Of a DNA stretch of 8,322 nt, positions 1 through 6,020 are shown in pieces. Source of the stretch: LMUY01 sp964245495 (lineage in GTDB: Bacteria; Pseudomonadota; Alphaproteobacteria; Acetobacterales; Acetobacteraceae); assembly GCA_964245495.1 (NCBI GenBank), contig CAXTNC010000142.1:1-8322 (forward strand), in the 5' to 3' direction. The notes under the pieces are model-generated. The model did not search any database, was not told the origin of the DNA, and saw only the letters and a list, made by a program, of their open reading frames with translations. Every line of letters starts with the position of its first letter. Within the stretch, counting starts at the first letter, position 1. A program made the position numbers and the translations under genes.

Positions 1-1
1 T

Positions 2-290
2 CCGAATGGCGCCGGCAAAACTACGCTGCTGAAGACCCTGCTGGGCCTGTTGCCCGCCGCAGCCGGCGCCATCCGCTTCCGTGGCCAGAACATTACCCAC
101 CTCAACACCCGCGCCCGCGTCCGCCTTGGCCTCAGCTTCATGTCCGAGCTCGGCATCTTCCCCGACCTCACCGTGGACGAGAACCTCCGCCTCGGCGCGC
201 TGTTCGTTGACCGCACTACCGCAAGCCGCACCCGCGAAACCCTCTACGACCTGTTTCCCATCCTCGTCGAAAAGCGCCGCCAGCCCGGCG
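2..290 (+). pseudogene. LivF-like branched-chain amino acid ABC transporter ATP-binding protein, fragment (both ends missing)
   Basis: The frame starting at base 2 opens inside a Walker A motif (PNGAGKTT). About 43 codons later comes the LivF-type stretch GIFPDLTVDENLRLGAL, then LYDLFPILVEKRRQPGG. In LivF proteins this is followed at once by the ABC signature (LSGGQQ) and Walker B. Here the frame instead continues into sequence antisense to the RNase E/G gene and stays open to 1237 with no ABC motif. LivF is one of two cytoplasmic ATPases of the LivFGHMK-type importers for branched-chain amino acids or amides. The usual PEGR motif before IFPDL reads SELG. Lacking signature and Walker B, the product could not hydrolyse ATP. 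Leucine codons here are about half CTC (8 of 17), against about 6 of 36 in the neighbouring RNase gene, which hints at a different origin. The N-terminus lies outside the window. LivF family is fairly sure; the substrate is unknown. Confidence 0.72.
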
Positions 291-1165
291 GCGTGGGGGC
301 CGGCCAGCACCTCGTGCAGCGGCGGGTGGACGCGGGGGCGCTGGAGTTCCGCCAAACCGCCGGCGGTGAAGCCGAGCAGCCGGGGGCGGAGCGGGTCAGT
401 CGCCAGGGCGCCCCGGAACGCATCGGCAAGCGTTGCGCGGCGCCGCATGGGCAGCCCGGCCAGGTCGACCAGGATTGCGCCGGACAGGTTGCGCAACCGG
501 ATTTGACGGGCGAGCGCGGGCAGCGCCGCCCGGTTCGCGGCCTCCTGCTTCGCCTGCTTGCGTTCCGTCCCGGCCGTGGCGCGGGCCATGTCCATGTCGA
601 TCGCCACCAGCGCCGCCGTTGGCTCGATGCGGGCCAGCAAGCCGCCAGGCAACGCGACCACCGGTTCAGCCAAGGCCGCCACCGCGGAACGCAGCGCCTC
701 GTCCCAGGACACGCCCACCGAAACCCGCTCGCCCAGCCGGAGGCGCAGCGCGGCGGCGATGGCGGGGTCGTCCGCCAGGACCGCCCCGCCGTGCAGCGCG
801 GCCAGCCGCTCGACCACGTTGGGGCCGCGGCGGAGCAGGGCAGGGGGGCCGGCGCCGGCCTCTCCCGCCGCTGCGGCCAAGCGCGGACCCTTGCCGCCTT
901 GGGCAGCACGGACGACCTGCACGCACAGCATGTCGCCCACCCCCCGGCCAGCGGCGCCCGCGCTGTCCGGCAGGAAGCCGTCCGCGCCGTCGATGGCGAC
1001 GAACGCACCCGCCATGCCGGGGACCACTGCCGTGACCCGGCCGCGATGCACGTCGCCCACGCCGTCCGGACGGCCTGGCCGCCACACCGCATAGTCGAGC
1101 AAGTGGCCATCCTGCGTCGCCGCCACCCGGACTTCGCCCGGGCTGCAAGCGACGTGCAGGGTCAC
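272..1165 (-). CDS. Ribonuclease E/G family protein, 3' end apparently truncated
   Basis: Translated from GTG at 1165, this gives about 298 recognisable residues. An S1-like RNA-binding part (RGRVTAVVPGMAGAFVAID, residues 41-59) comes first. It is followed by the RNase E/G catalytic core: GGLLARIEPTAALVAIDMD (174-192) and RNLSGAILVDLAG (225-237). D190 and D234 align with the two metal-binding aspartates of RNase E/G. The usual Asn in AIDVN is Asp here. FTAGGLAELQRPR (266-278) matches the TxxGLxExxR segment. The GTG overlaps the maf stop as GTGA, so translation is probably coupled. Family members cut single-stranded AU-rich RNA in rRNA maturation and mRNA decay. The CPxC zinc-link motif and the rest of the C-terminus of full RNase E/G are absent. 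After about L298 the frame runs on without a stop to the window edge, but over LivF antisense sequence, so the true 3' end is lost or replaced. It is the shorter infA-linked paralogue type, not full RNase E. Confidence 0.75.
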
Positions 1166-1740
1166 GGCGAAAGCCAGCCTTGGCCACGAAGCAGCTGCAT
1201 GGTCTCGAACAGCGGCAGGCCGACCACCCCGCTGTAGCTGCCGCCCAAGAAGCGCACGAAGGCCCCGGCGCGGCCCTGGATGGCGTAGCCGCCCGCCTTG
1301 CCCTCACCCTCGCCGGACGCGGCATAGGCGGCCATCTGGCCCGGCGTCAGCCGGGCGAACGCCACCACGCTGTCCACCACGCGCTCAGTGGCGCGCCCTG
1401 CCGGGCCGACCAGCACCACGGCCGTGAGCACGTGATGGCGCCGGCCTGACAGCATCCGCAGGCACCCGGCCACCTGCTGCGGGTCGGCGGCCTTGGGCAG
1501 GATGCGGCGGCCAAGGCCCACCACCGTGTCCGCGGCCAAGGTGAAGCTGCCTGGCACATGCGCCGCCGCCGCCTTCCCCCGCGCAAGCCGCGCGGCGTGC
1601 AGCCGTGGCGCTTCGTCGCGCAGCGGGCTTTCGTCGATGTCAGCGGGGCGGACCTGGTCGGGAATGATGCCGACCTGCGCCAGCAGGGCCAAGCGGCGCG
1701 GGCTGGCAGATGCCAGCGTCAGCGATGGGCGGGCGGCCAA
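1162..1740 (-). CDS. maf: Maf family nucleoside triphosphate pyrophosphatase (YhdE-like, dTTP/UTP type)
   Basis: A 192-residue protein of normal Maf length. The N-terminal signature LASASPRRLALL (residues 9-20) forms the nucleotide-binding loop. AADTVV holds the likely catalytic Asp (D71), and GKAGGYAIQG (147-156) followed by GGSYSGVVGLPL (166-177) is the hallmark of the YhdE branch rather than the m7GTP-type YceF branch. Such enzymes hydrolyse non-canonical and some canonical NTPs to NMP and pyrophosphate in the cytoplasm; older literature calls them septum formation inhibitors. The start is TTG at 1740, a single base after the infA stop. No ATG or GTG exists in frame nearby, and this start places SASPRR at the usual distance from the N-terminus. 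Its own stop overlaps the RNase E/G start. Both junctions suggest translational coupling in an infA-maf-RNase operon. The substrate class is inferred from motifs only. Confidence 0.93.
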   Translation of the reverse strand: MAARPSLTLASASPRRLALLAQVGIIPDQVRPADIDESPLRDEAPRLHAARLARGKAAAAHVPGSFTLAADTVVGLGRRILPKAADPQQVAGCLRMLSGRRHHVLTAVVLVGPAGRATERVVDSVVAFARLTPGQMAAYAASGEGEGKAGGYAIQGRAGAFVRFLGGSYSGVVGLPLFETMQLLRGQGWLSP

Positions 1741-1741
1741 C

Positions 1742-1960
1742 TCACTTGAAACGGAACGTGATCCGGCCCTTGCTGAGGTCGTAGGGAGTCATCTCGACGT
1801 TGACCCGGTCCCCGGCGAGCACGCGGATGCGGTTCTTGCGCATCTTGCCGGAGGTGTGCGCCAGGATGCTGTGCTCGTTGTCCAACTTCACGCGGAACAT
1901 CGCGTTGGGCAGCAGCTCCAGGACGGTGCCGCTGAACTCGATCATATCCTCTTTAGACAT
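1742..1960 (-). CDS. infA: Translation initiation factor IF-1
   Basis: A 72-residue protein, the canonical IF-1 length, beginning MSKEDMIEFSGTV and carrying the S1/OB-fold core (AMFRVKLDNEHSILAHTSGK, residues 20-39) and the C-terminal strand GDRVNVEMTPYDLSKGRITF. IF-1 binds the A site of the 30S subunit and works with IF-2 and IF-3 during initiation. The ATG at 1960 is preceded by a weak purine stretch (AGAGA), with another out-of-frame ATG four bases upstream. The gene begins 82 bp after the hisD stop and is followed after one base by maf. In many alphaproteobacteria infA sits downstream of hisD with a few small genes between them; here the neighbours are direct. A promoter-like pair upstream suggests it can be transcribed apart from the his genes. 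Confidence 0.97.
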   Translation of the reverse strand: MSKEDMIEFSGTVLELLPNAMFRVKLDNEHSILAHTSGKMRKNRIRVLAGDRVNVEMTPYDLSKGRITFRFK

Positions 1961-2000
1961 GCATGGTCTCTGAGCGCCTTCTGTCCCGTTGACGGGGCGG

Positions 2001-2029
2001 AACATGATGTGGCAGCCGCACCGGGTCAA
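2001..2029 (-). promoter_or_regulatory. Candidate sigma70-type promoter for infA-maf operon
   Basis: Read on the minus strand, TTGACC (2029-2024, five of six matches to the -35 consensus) is followed by a 17-nt spacer and CATGTT (2006-2001), which keeps the conserved second A and last T of the -10 box. A start site near 1994 would give a leader of about 34 nt before the infA ATG. The -35 lies within the 82-bp hisD-infA gap, which would let infA be expressed independently of hisG-hisD. The call rests on consensus matching in GC-rich DNA and is tentative. Confidence 0.4.
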
Positions 2030-2042
2030 GCGTGCGAGGAGG

Positions 2043-3335
2043 TCATCCGCCTTGGCCCAGGCGCATGGCGATGCTGCGCGCATGGGCCTGCAAGCCCTCC
2101 GCCTCCGCCAGCGCCACCGCCGCCGGGCCGACCACTGCCAGCGAGGCCGCGTCGGCCTGCACCCAGGTGGTGCGCTTGAGGAAGTCGAACACCGACAACC
2201 CGGAGGCGAAGCGGGCGGTGCGGCCGGTCGGCAGCACGTGGTTCGGCCCGGCCACGTAATCGCCGAGCGCCTCCGGGCAGTCCGCGCCCAGGAAGGCGGC
2301 GCCGGCGTGCCTGATGCGGGCGAACAGCGCCGCCGGGTCCGCCACCATGACCTGCAGGTGCTCGGGCGCCAGGCGGTCGGTGAGCGCCGCACCCTCCGTC
2401 CAGTCCCGGACGAGGATGATGCAGCCGTGGTCGCGCCAGGAGGCAGCCGCCTCGTTGCGGTGCAGGCTGCGCAGCTCGGCGGTGACGGCCTGGGCCACGG
2501 CGTCGGCCAGCGCCGGGTCGTCGGTCAGCAGGATGGACTGCGCGTTCTCGTCGTGCTCCGCCTGCGCCAGCAGATCGACCGCGACCCGGCGCGGGTCGGC
2601 GCTGCGGTCGGCGAGGATCACCACCTCGGACGGGCCGGCGATGCCGTCGATGCCGACGCGGCCGAACACCTGCCGCTTGGCCTCCGCCACGTAGGCGTTG
2701 CCGGGACCCACGATGCGGTCCACCGGGGCGATGCTGGCGGTGCCGTACGCCATGGCCGCCACCGCCTGCGCCCCGCCCACGCGGTACACCTCGGACACGC
2801 CGGCCCGGCGCGCGGCGGCCAGCACCAGCGGGTTGGGCGCCCCGCCGGGCGTGGGCACGCACATCGCCAGCCGCTCCACGCCGGCCACGCGGGCAGGGAT
2901 GGCGTTCATCAGCACGGAGGAAGGATACGCGGCCTTGCCGCCGGGCACGTAGAGTCCCACCGCGTCCAGCGCCGTCCAGCGCATGCCCATGCGCAGCCCG
3001 GCGGCGTCCGTGGTGTCGATGTCGTGCGGCAGCTGCAAGCGGTGGAACGCCTCGATCCGGGTGGCGGCCATGTCCAGCGCCGCCGCCAGCTCGGGCGGGA
3101 TGGCGTTGGCGGCGTCGTCGATCTCGTCGGCGCCGATGCGGATGCGGCCAGGCGTCAGGGCATGCTGGTCGAACTGCGCCGTGAAGCCGCACAGCGCCGC
3201 GTCGCCCCGCTCGCGCACGGCGGCGATGATGGCGGCCACCGGGCCGTCCACCCGGGCGGTGGCGTCCCGCGCCTCGTCCAGCAGCGCGTCGAACGCGGCG
3301 GGGAAGCCGGGTTGCGCCGTGTCCAGCCGCCTCAT
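2043..3335 (-). CDS. hisD: Histidinol dehydrogenase
   Basis: A 430-residue protein, the normal HisD length. It catalyses the last two steps of histidine synthesis, the NAD-dependent oxidation of L-histidinol through histidinaldehyde to L-histidine, with a zinc ion. Family landmarks are in order: GLYVPGGKAAYPSS (residues 127-140), VGPGNAYVAEAKRQVFG (209-225), GIAGPSE (231-237), QAEHDENAQ (258-266) and APEHLQV (323-329). Q258, H261, D359 and H418 correspond to the four zinc ligands of the E. coli enzyme (259, 262, 360, 419), and E325/H326 to its catalytic Glu/His pair, so the enzyme looks intact. The ATG at 3335 overlaps the hisG TGA as ATGA, implying coupled translation and a shared transcript. 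The infA gene follows after 82 bp. No other his genes are in the window, so the pathway is split over loci here, as is common in alphaproteobacteria. Confidence 0.97.
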   Translation of the reverse strand: MRRLDTAQPGFPAAFDALLDEARDATARVDGPVAAIIAAVRERGDAALCGFTAQFDQHALTPGRIRIGADEIDDAANAIPPELAAALDMAATRIEAFHRLQLPHDIDTTDAAGLRMGMRWTALDAVGLYVPGGKAAYPSSVLMNAIPARVAGVERLAMCVPTPGGAPNPLVLAAARRAGVSEVYRVGGAQAVAAMAYGTASIAPVDRIVGPGNAYVAEAKRQVFGRVGIDGIAGPSEVVILADRSADPRRVAVDLLAQAEHDENAQSILLTDDPALADAVAQAVTAELRSLHRNEAAASWRDHGCIILVRDWTEGAALTDRLAPEHLQVMVADPAALFARIRHAGAAFLGADCPEALGDYVAGPNHVLPTGRTARFASGLSVFDFLKRTTWVQADAASLAVVGPAAVALAEAEGLQAHARSIAMRLGQGG

Positions 3336-4039
3336 GGTGAGAAAGCTTGGGGGGCGAGCGCCGCGCGGAACCGCTCGATCCAGCCGCCCACCGCCTCCGG
3401 CTGCGTCTTGAGCGCGGTGCGGTTCACCACCAGGCGGCTGGACACGCGGGCGATCACCTCGCTTTCCTTGAGGCCGTTGGCGGCCAGGGTGGAGCCGGTC
3501 TGCACCAGGTCCACGATCAGGCGGGACAGGCCCAAGCCGGGGGCCAGCTCCATCGCGCCGTTCAGGTGCACCACGTCCGCGTGGATGCCGCGGGCGGCGA
3601 AGTGGCGGCGGGCGATGTTCGGGTACTTGGTCGCCACCCGCACGCGGGACCACAGCCGGGACTCGGCGGTGTCGATCCAGCCGGACGGGCCGGCCACGCT
3701 GACCCGGCAATGCCCGATGTCCAGGTCGAGCGGGGCGTACAGCTCCGGGTAGTCGAACTCCATCAGCACGTCCGAGCCGCAGATGCCGATCTGCGCGCCG
3801 CCGAACGCCACGAAGGTCGCCACGTCGAACGGGCGCACGCGCACCACGTCGAGCGCCGGGTCGTCGGTGGGGAAGCGCAGGCGGCGGGAGTCCTCGTCCA
3901 GGCAGTCCGCGGCAGGGTGCACGCCGGCGCGGGCCAGCAGGGCGCCGCATTCCCGCAGGATGCGGCCTTTCGGCACGGCGAGCACCAGCGGGCCGGTTTG
4001 CTCCGGCGCCAGGGTGGACGCCGGGAAGTGCGCGGTCAT
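3332..4039 (-). CDS. hisG: ATP phosphoribosyltransferase catalytic subunit, short form (HisG-S)
   Basis: A 235-residue protein catalysing the committed step of histidine synthesis, condensation of ATP and PRPP to phosphoribosyl-ATP. LVLAVPKGRILRE (residues 18-30) is the N-terminal signature. DLVQTGSTLAANGL (177-190) is the PRPP-binding loop. GICGSDVLMEF (85-95) is also typical. It ends shortly after the catalytic domains and lacks the C-terminal ACT-like regulatory domain of the roughly 300-residue long form, so it should need the HisRS-like partner HisZ for activity and histidine feedback; no hisZ is visible here. The ATG at 4039 has GAGG about six bases upstream. The N-terminal 15 or so residues are a poorly conserved extension, so a slightly later start cannot be excluded, but none has a better ribosome binding site. 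Its stop overlaps the hisD start (ATGA). The 100 bp upstream shows no clear promoter. Confidence 0.96.
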   Translation of the reverse strand: MTAHFPASTLAPEQTGPLVLAVPKGRILRECGALLARAGVHPAADCLDEDSRRLRFPTDDPALDVVRVRPFDVATFVAFGGAQIGICGSDVLMEFDYPELYAPLDLDIGHCRVSVAGPSGWIDTAESRLWSRVRVATKYPNIARRHFAARGIHADVVHLNGAMELAPGLGLSRLIVDLVQTGSTLAANGLKESEVIARVSSRLVVNRTALKTQPEAVGGWIERFRAALAPQAFSP

Positions 4040-4104
4040 GGCTGCCTCGGTCGGACGGGGATGGTGGCGGTGGGTAGCATCGCCGATGCCCAGCGGCTAG
4101 GCGG

Positions 4105-4134
4105 GACAGGCTGGGCGGCGACAGGCTGGGCGGC
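4105..4134. repeat. Two exact tandem copies of a 15-bp unit between hisG and the lipoprotein gene
   Basis: The 15-bp unit GACAGGCTGGGCGGC occurs at 4105-4119 and again at 4120-4134. Its core CAGGCTGGGCG is the same as the core of the five 15-bp units inside the lipoprotein gene just beyond its stop codon (4140-4142). On the minus strand in one of the other frames the tract reads AAQPV AAQPV, close to the coding YAQPG units. It may be a non-coding remnant of the same repeat expansion. It lies in the 100-bp gap upstream of hisG, where I see no other feature. Confidence 0.7.
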
Positions 4135-4139
4135 TTCGG

Positions 4140-4586
4140 CTAGTAGCCCAGGCCTGAGCCTCGGCTGTACCCCGAAGATGGCTGGCCGCCGCCTGGCTGC
4201 TGCGACCCGTATCCCGGCGGCGGCCCGCCATAGCCCTGCTGCGGCGCGTAGCCTTGCGGCGCCGGGTAGCCGGACTGCGTGCCATAGCCGGGCGGCGCCC
4301 CGTAGCCAGGCTGGGCATAACCAGGCTGGGCGTAGCCAGGCTGGGCATAACCAGGCTGGGCGTAGCCAGGCTGGGCGTAGCCAGGCGGAGTCCCGTAGCC
4401 TGGCTGGGCAGCGGAACCGGGCTGGCCTCCATAGCCGGGCTGAGCCGCATACCCGGACTGCCCTGCGCTGCCGGACGGCGCCGTCCCGTAGCCGGGCGTG
4501 TAGGCGGACGACCCGTCATACGGCGGCACGCACCCGCCGAGGCCGATCAGGGCTGCTGCTGCAATTGGGCGGACGATGCGGCGCAT
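4140..4586 (-). CDS. Putative Tyr/Gly/Pro/Gln-rich repeat lipoprotein
   Basis: A 148-residue protein of unknown function. MRRIVRPIAAAALIGLGGC has a basic N-region, a hydrophobic stretch and the lipobox LGGC with Cys19, so it is probably lipidated and exported. Valine at +2 gives no inner-membrane retention signal, suggesting the outer membrane. The mature part is almost entirely low complexity, built from Gly-Tyr plus Gln/Pro/Ala units, with five perfect YAQPG copies at residues 70-94 and looser variants (GYGAPPG, GYPAPQG, GYAPQQG) around them. No enzyme domain is visible. I chose the ATG at 4586 because it starts the signal peptide directly and has GGGAG seven bases upstream; an ATG 33 bases earlier would add MLWCNHHGSHA before it. 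It lies 48 bp after the dipeptidase stop on the same strand, so readthrough is possible. Similar composition occurs in surface-exposed or cell-envelope linkers, but a role cannot be assigned. Confidence 0.75.
   Translation of the reverse strand: MRRIVRPIAAAALIGLGGCVPPYDGSSAYTPGYGTAPSGSAGQSGYAAQPGYGGQPGSAAQPGYGTPPGYAQPGYAQPGYAQPGYAQPGYAQPGYGAPPGYGTQSGYPAPQGYAPQQGYGGPPPGYGSQQPGGGQPSSGYSRGSGLGY
4306..4380. repeat. Five 15-bp tandem repeats in the lipoprotein coding sequence
   Basis: Five contiguous 15-bp units begin CCAGGCTGGGC and end either ATAA or GTAG. The order of endings is ATAA, GTAG, ATAA, GTAG, GTAG, so a 30-bp higher-order unit (ATAA+GTAG) is duplicated and followed by one more GTAG copy. 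Each unit encodes one YAQPG pentapeptide on the minus strand. The only difference between unit types is in synonymous third positions of Tyr and Ala codons (TAT/TAC, GCC/GCT-type changes). Because the unit is a multiple of three, copy number can change without a frameshift. Confidence 0.92.
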
Positions 4587-4634
4587 GGCGTGACTCCCGT
4601 GATGGTTGCACCAAAGCACGGCAGCCGCCGGAGT

Positions 4635-6020
4635 TCACCCGGCCAGCTTGGCCAGCAGCCGGGCGTGGCTGCGCAGGCCGTGATGGAAGCAGCGCCACTC
4701 GAACTTCTCATTGGGGCTGTGCACCTGGTCATCCGCGAGGCCGAAGCCCATCAGCAGCGAGTCGAGGCCCAGCAGCCGCCTCATGCTTTCCACCACGGGA
4801 ATGGAGCCGCCGCTGCCGATCGTCACGGCTGGACGGCCGTACTCATCGGCCAAGGCGGCGCGGGCGGCCTGCATCCAGGGGCTGCCAGCCGGGATCTCGA
4901 CGCCGGGCGCCCCGCTCATCTGCTCGAACGTCACCCGCGCATCGGCCGGCGCGCGGTCCGCCACGAAACGCTGGAACGCCGCGAACACCGCCGCCGGGTC
5001 CTGGCCCGGGACCAGGCGGAACGACAGCTTGGCCGACGCCTCCGCCGCGATCACCGTCTTGCTGCCCGCCCCGGTGTAGCCGCCCCAGATGCCGTTGATG
5101 TCCGCGGTCGGCCGCGCCCACAGCCGTTCCAGCGGCATCCGGCCCCGCTCGCCCGCCGGCACGGACAGGCCGATGCCGCCAAGCGACGCCGCCTCGTCGA
5201 AGCCGAGCGCCTGCCATTCGGCAGCCAACTCCGGCGGCAGCTCCGCCACGCCGTCATAGAAGCCCGGCAGCTGCACCCGCCCGTCCGCATCGTGCAGCGC
5301 GCCCAGGATGCGGGTCAGGGCATTGATCGGGTTGAGCGCGGACCCGCCGAACAGTCCCGAATGCAGGTCGCGCTCGGCCGCGCGCAGGGTCAGCTCGACG
5401 TACACCATGCCGCGCAGCCGGGTCGTGAGGGCCGGGGTGTCCGCGTCCCACATGTTGGTGTCGCTGACGACGGCGATCTCAGCGGCGAGCGCGTCCCGGT
5501 GCGCCGTCAAGAAAGGTTCGAGGTTGGGGCTGCCCACCTCCTCCTCGCCCTCGATCAGCACCGTCACCGGGCAGGGCGGGCCGCCGGCGGCGTCGTGCCA
5601 GCCGCGCAGCGCTTCCAGCCACATCATGACCTGGCCCTTGTCGTCCACCGCGCCGCGGGCGGTGACGCGGGGGCCGTGCGGGCCTTCGGTGAGCGTCGGC
5701 TCGAAGGGCGGGCTGGTCCACAGCTCCAGCGGCTCGGCCGGCTGCACGTCGTAATGCCCGTAATAAAGCAGCTGCGGGCCTGGCCCGGCGCCGGGGTGAT
5801 GCGCCAGCACGACGGGGTGGCCCGGCGTGCCGATCACCTTCGCGTCAAAGCCGATCTCCGCCAGGCAGCCCCGCAGCCAGTCCGCCGCGGCGGCGCAGTC
5901 GGCGGCGTGGACGGGTTGGGCGCTGACGCTGGGGATGCGCAGCAGATCGAACCAGCGCGCCCGGGACGCGTCGAGCCCGGCCTCGATGCGGTCCAGCACG
6001 GCAGGCAGGGAGTCGGCCAT
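4635..6020 (-). CDS. M20 family metallopeptidase (CNDP/dipeptidase-like)
   Basis: A 461-residue di-zinc peptidase of the carnosinase-like M20 branch, probably cytoplasmic since no signal peptide is seen. LLYYGHYDVQP (residues 84-94) supplies H89 and the supporting D91. RGAVDDKGQV (122-131) supplies the bridging Asp (D126 by the usual alignment). LIEGEEEVGS (155-164) holds the catalytic Glu E160 and metal ligand E161. VVSDTNM (184-190) gives D187, and QVHSPNE (432-438) gives H434. RDLHSG (217-222) marks the dimerisation/lid domain with H220. All catalytic positions are present. The likely activity is cleavage of dipeptides or N-acyl amino acids; the exact substrate cannot be read from sequence. 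Two adjacent ATG codons overlap the tetR stop (ATGATG). I chose the second, at 6020, because GGAG lies seven bases upstream, against four for the first at 6023. It probably shares a transcript with tetR. Confidence 0.92.
   Translation of the reverse strand: MADSLPAVLDRIEAGLDASRARWFDLLRIPSVSAQPVHAADCAAAADWLRGCLAEIGFDAKVIGTPGHPVVLAHHPGAGPGPQLLYYGHYDVQPAEPLELWTSPPFEPTLTEGPHGPRVTARGAVDDKGQVMMWLEALRGWHDAAGGPPCPVTVLIEGEEEVGSPNLEPFLTAHRDALAAEIAVVSDTNMWDADTPALTTRLRGMVYVELTLRAAERDLHSGLFGGSALNPINALTRILGALHDADGRVQLPGFYDGVAELPPELAAEWQALGFDEAASLGGIGLSVPAGERGRMPLERLWARPTADINGIWGGYTGAGSKTVIAAEASAKLSFRLVPGQDPAAVFAAFQRFVADRAPADARVTFEQMSGAPGVEIPAGSPWMQAARAALADEYGRPAVTIGSGGSIPVVESMRRLLGLDSLLMGFGLADDQVHSPNEKFEWRCFHHGLRSHARLLAKLAG

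Noticed and set aside
50..1237. Long + strand open frame across the RNase E/G gene
   Set aside because: Only its first 80 or so codons resemble a known protein (LivF). The rest is in-register antisense of the RNase E/G coding sequence and has Arg/Gly/Gln-rich composition typical of shadow frames in GC-rich DNA.
1985..1996. Small palindrome CCCGTTGACGGG between hisD and infA as a terminator
   Set aside because: Five-base stem with a two-base loop, no following T tract, and it overlaps the predicted infA transcription start.
1989..3752. 587-codon + strand open frame over hisD/hisG
   Set aside because: Antisense shadow of two clear histidine genes with all catalytic residues; its translation is low complexity and shows no domain.
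4077..4089. Hairpin GCATC-GCC-GATGC upstream of hisG as attenuator or terminator
   Set aside because: Five-base stem without a T run, and no histidine-rich leader peptide was found near it; likely chance.
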